Shown here: positions 62,107-64,000 of the stretch, piece by piece | How positions within the stretch are numbered: the first letter of the stretch is position 1 | Layout of the letters: each line of letters starts with the position of its first letter | Assembly (NCBI RefSeq): GCF_009674565.1 | Contig: NZ_WKJL01000001.1 | Location: 310,001 to 374,000, forward strand | Reading direction: 5' to 3' | DNA: 64,000 bases | From: Duganella aquatilis | Lineage (GTDB): Bacteria; Pseudomonadota; Gammaproteobacteria; Burkholderiales; Burkholderiaceae_D | The notes under the pieces: generated by a model | Database searches by the model: none | What the model saw: only the letters and a program-made list of their open reading frames with translations | Told to the model about the DNA's origin: nothing | Made by a program: the position numbers and the translations under genes

Positions 62107-64000
62107 ATGTCTGATCTCAACCTGACCAATCTGATCTTTGGGCGGCTGTCGCTGGAAGCAATTCCATACCACGAGCCCATCCTGATCGGCACTTTCGCCA
62201 TGGTGGCACTGGGCGGTCTCGCCTTCCTTGCCGCGATGTTCAAATTCCGCTTGTGGGGCCCGTTCTGGCGTGACTGGATCACCTCGATCGACCACAAACG
62301 CATCGGCATCATGTACATGGTGCTCGGTATCATCATGCTGCTGCGCGGCTTCGCCGATGCACTGATGATGCGCGCACAGCAGGCCATGGCCTTCGGGGAC
62401 AACCCGGGCTTCCTGCCGCCGCACCACTTCGACCAGGTGTTCACCGCCCACGGCACGATCATGATTTTCTTCGTCGCCATGCCGCTGGTTACCGGTCTGA
62501 TGAACTACGTGGTGCCGCTGCAGATCGGCGCACGCGACGTTTCGTTCCCGTTCCTGAACAACTTCTCGTTCTGGATGACCACCTTCGGCGCCATGCTGAC
62601 CATGGTGTCGCTGTTCGTCGGTGAATTCGGCAAGACCGGCTGGCTGGCGTTCCCGCCGCTGTCGGGCATCGCCGCCTCGCCGGACGTCGGGGTCGACTAC
62701 TACATCTGGTCATTGCAGGTGGCCGGTGTCGGCACCACGCTGTCCGGGGTCAACCTGATCGCCACCATCGTCAAGATGCGCGCGCCAGGCATGTCGATGA
62801 TGAAAATGCCGGTCTTCACCTGGACCGCGCTGTGCACCAATGCGCTGATCGTCGCCACCTTCCCGATCCTGACCATCACCCTGGCCATGCTGTCGCTGGA
62901 CCGTATCGCCGGCTTCAACTTCTTCACCAACGAATTGGGTGGTAACCCAATGCTGTACGTGAACCTGATCTGGATCTGGGGTCACCCAGAGGTCTACATC
63001 CTGATTCTGCCGGTGTTCGGCGTGTTCTCGGAAATCGTCTCGACCTTCTCCGGCAAGCGTCTGTTCGGCTACACCTCGATGGTGTATGCAACCGTCGTGA
63101 TCACCGTGCTGTCCTACCTGGTATGGCTGCACCACTTCTTCACCATGGGTTCCGGCGCCAGCGTCAACTCGTTCTTCGGCATCACCACGATGATTATCTC
63201 GATCCCGACGGGCGCGAAGATCTTCAACTGGCTGTTCACCATGTACAAGGGCCGTATCCGCTTCACCGTGCCGATGATGTGGACCGTGGGCTTCATGCTG
63301 ACCTTCGTCATCGGCGGTATGACCGGCGTGATGCTGGCCGTGCCACCAGCCGACTTCGTGCTGCACAACTCGCTGTTCCTGATCGCCCACTTCCACAACG
63401 TGATTATCGGCGGCGTGGTGTTCGGTCTGTTCGCCGGCATCAACTACTGGTTCCCGAAAGCCTTCGGCTTCACGCTGGACGAGTTCTGGGGCAAGGTGTC
63501 GTTCTGGTGCTGGCTGGTCGGCTTCTGGGTCGCCTTCACGCCGCTGTACATCATGGGCTTCATGGGCGTTACCCGCCGCATGAACCACTTCGATGATCCA
63601 TCGCTGCAGATCTACTTCATCGTTGCCGCCATCGGCGCGCTGATCATCGCTGCCGGTATCGGCGCCTTCCTGGTGCAGATCGGCGTCAGTGTCCTGAACC
63701 GCAAGAAACTGCGCGACGTGACCGGCGATCCATGGAATGGCCGTACCCTGGAGTGGGCGACCTCGTCGCCACCGCCGGACTACAACTTCGCCTTCACGCC
63801 AGTGGTGCATGACAGCGACAGCTGGTCCGACATGAAAGCCAACCAGTATCAGCGTCCGCTGAAGGGCTTCGTCGACATCCACATGCCGAAAAACACCGGC
63901 GCCGGCTTCATCATCTCGGCACTGGCGTTCGCCTTCGGCTTCGCCATGGTCTGGTCGATGTGGCTGCCTGCGGTAGCGGCCTTCGTGGCCATGCTGGCGG
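62107..64000 (+). CDS. cyoB: Cytochrome bo3 ubiquinol oxidase subunit I, truncated by window end
   Basis: The frame runs open from the ATG at 62107 off the right edge, giving about 631 residues of an expected 660-670. Heme-copper oxidase signatures are present: [15 protein letters not shown] (low-spin heme ligand), [14 protein letters not shown] (Cu-B and cross-link region), LHHFFTMG, and FHNVIIGG with heme o ligand histidines. It catalyses oxygen reduction with quinol electrons and pumps protons. It is second in the cyoABCD operon; cyoC and cyoD should lie beyond the window. Confidence 0.95.
   Translation, partial: MSDLNLTNLIFGRLSLEAIPYHEPILIGTFAMVALGGLAFLAAMFKFRLWGPFWRDWITSIDHKRIGIMYMVLGIIMLLRGFADALMMRAQQAMAFGDNPGFLPPHHFDQVFTAHGTIMIFFVAMPLVTGLMNYVVPLQIGARDVSFPFLNNFSFWMTTFGAMLTMVSLFVGEFGKTGWLAFPPLSGIAASPDVGVDYYIWSLQVAGVGTTLSGVNLIATIVKMRAPGMSMMKMPVFTWTALCTNALIVATFPILTITLAMLSLDRIAGFNFFTNELGGNPMLYVNLIWIWGHPEVYILILPVFGVFSEIVSTFSGKRLFGYTSMVYATVVITVLSYLVWLHHFFTMGSGASVNSFFGITTMIISIPTGAKIFNWLFTMYKGRIRFTVPMMWTVGFMLTFVIGGMTGVMLAVPPADFVLHNSLFLIAHFHNVIIGGVVFGLFAGINYWFPKAFGFTLDEFWGKVSFWCWLVGFWVAFTPLYIMGFMGVTRRMNHFDDPSLQIYFIVAAIGALIIAAGIGAFLVQIGVSVLNRKKLRDVTGDPWNGRTLEWATSSPPPDYNFAFTPVVHDSDSWSDMKANQYQRPLKGFVDIHMPKNTGAGFIISALAFAFGFAMVWSMWLPAVAAFVAMLA

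Overview
The window is GC-rich, densely coding chromosomal DNA from an aerobic, probably soil- or plant-associated betaproteobacterium. The gene set (7TMR-DISM hybrid kinase, TonB receptor, GH92, wax ester synthase, FNR-type regulators, cyoAB) most resembles Oxalobacteraceae such as Massilia or Duganella. That placement is inferred from gene content and base composition, not from a search. I see no rRNA, tRNA, CRISPR array, prophage or insertion sequence. About 53 protein genes are supported. Many are coupled by ATGA overlaps, and several convergent pairs overlap at their 3' ends.

Layout. 1-5.1 kb: an operon of a sialidase-fold protein, two polytopic membrane proteins and an LTA-synthase-type sulfatase, probably acting on an envelope glycan. 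5.1-12.1 kb: a PatZ-type acetyltransferase, a bacteriohemerythrin, a usp-FNR-FNR operon and mntH. FNR boxes lie in front of both the hemerythrin and usp, so this looks like a small oxygen-responsive circuit. 12.2-15.3 kb: a tight four-gene operon (acyl-CoA-dehydrogenase-like, PIG-L deacetylase, NodS-like methyltransferase, GT2 glycosyltransferase) that looks like an uncharacterised biosynthetic pathway. 15.5-19.6 kb: a three-subunit molybdenum hydroxylase with a small membrane protein coupled in front. 19.5-26.3 kb: a DmlR/DmlA-type regulator-enzyme pair, a cation/proton antiporter, and small accessory enzymes and regulators. 26.3-31.5 kb: an amino acid permease and a CdaR-type regulator / MFS transporter / glycerate kinase module.

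31.5-37.7 kb: a TonB receptor, hybrid histidine kinase and REC-GGDEF diguanylate cyclase in one operon, apparently linking outer-membrane uptake to c-di-GMP. 37.8-41.8 kb: TspO, a small orphan protein, an SDR plus Tat-exported deacetylase pair, and an AroP-like permease. 41.9-49.5 kb: an exported cyanophycinase, an RpiR regulator, a GH92 mannosidase with a strong palindrome-covered promoter, and a large propeller-type sensor kinase. 49.6-53.8 kb: a VOC protein, then an AT-richer two-gene insert (RelE/ParE-like protein plus Shedu/DUF4263-like nuclease), then small secreted or membrane proteins including a gluzincin protease. 53.9-61 kb: PPK2, a natural fusion of fatty acyl reductase and wax ester synthase/DGAT, a chemoreceptor and an MFS transporter. 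61.1-64 kb: the start of the cytochrome bo3 operon, with cyoB cut by the window edge.

The strongest candidates for undescribed biology are the ACAD/PIG-L/NodS/GT2 operon, the RelE-like plus Shedu-like pair, the TonB receptor-kinase-cyclase operon, and the bifunctional reductase-wax synthase.
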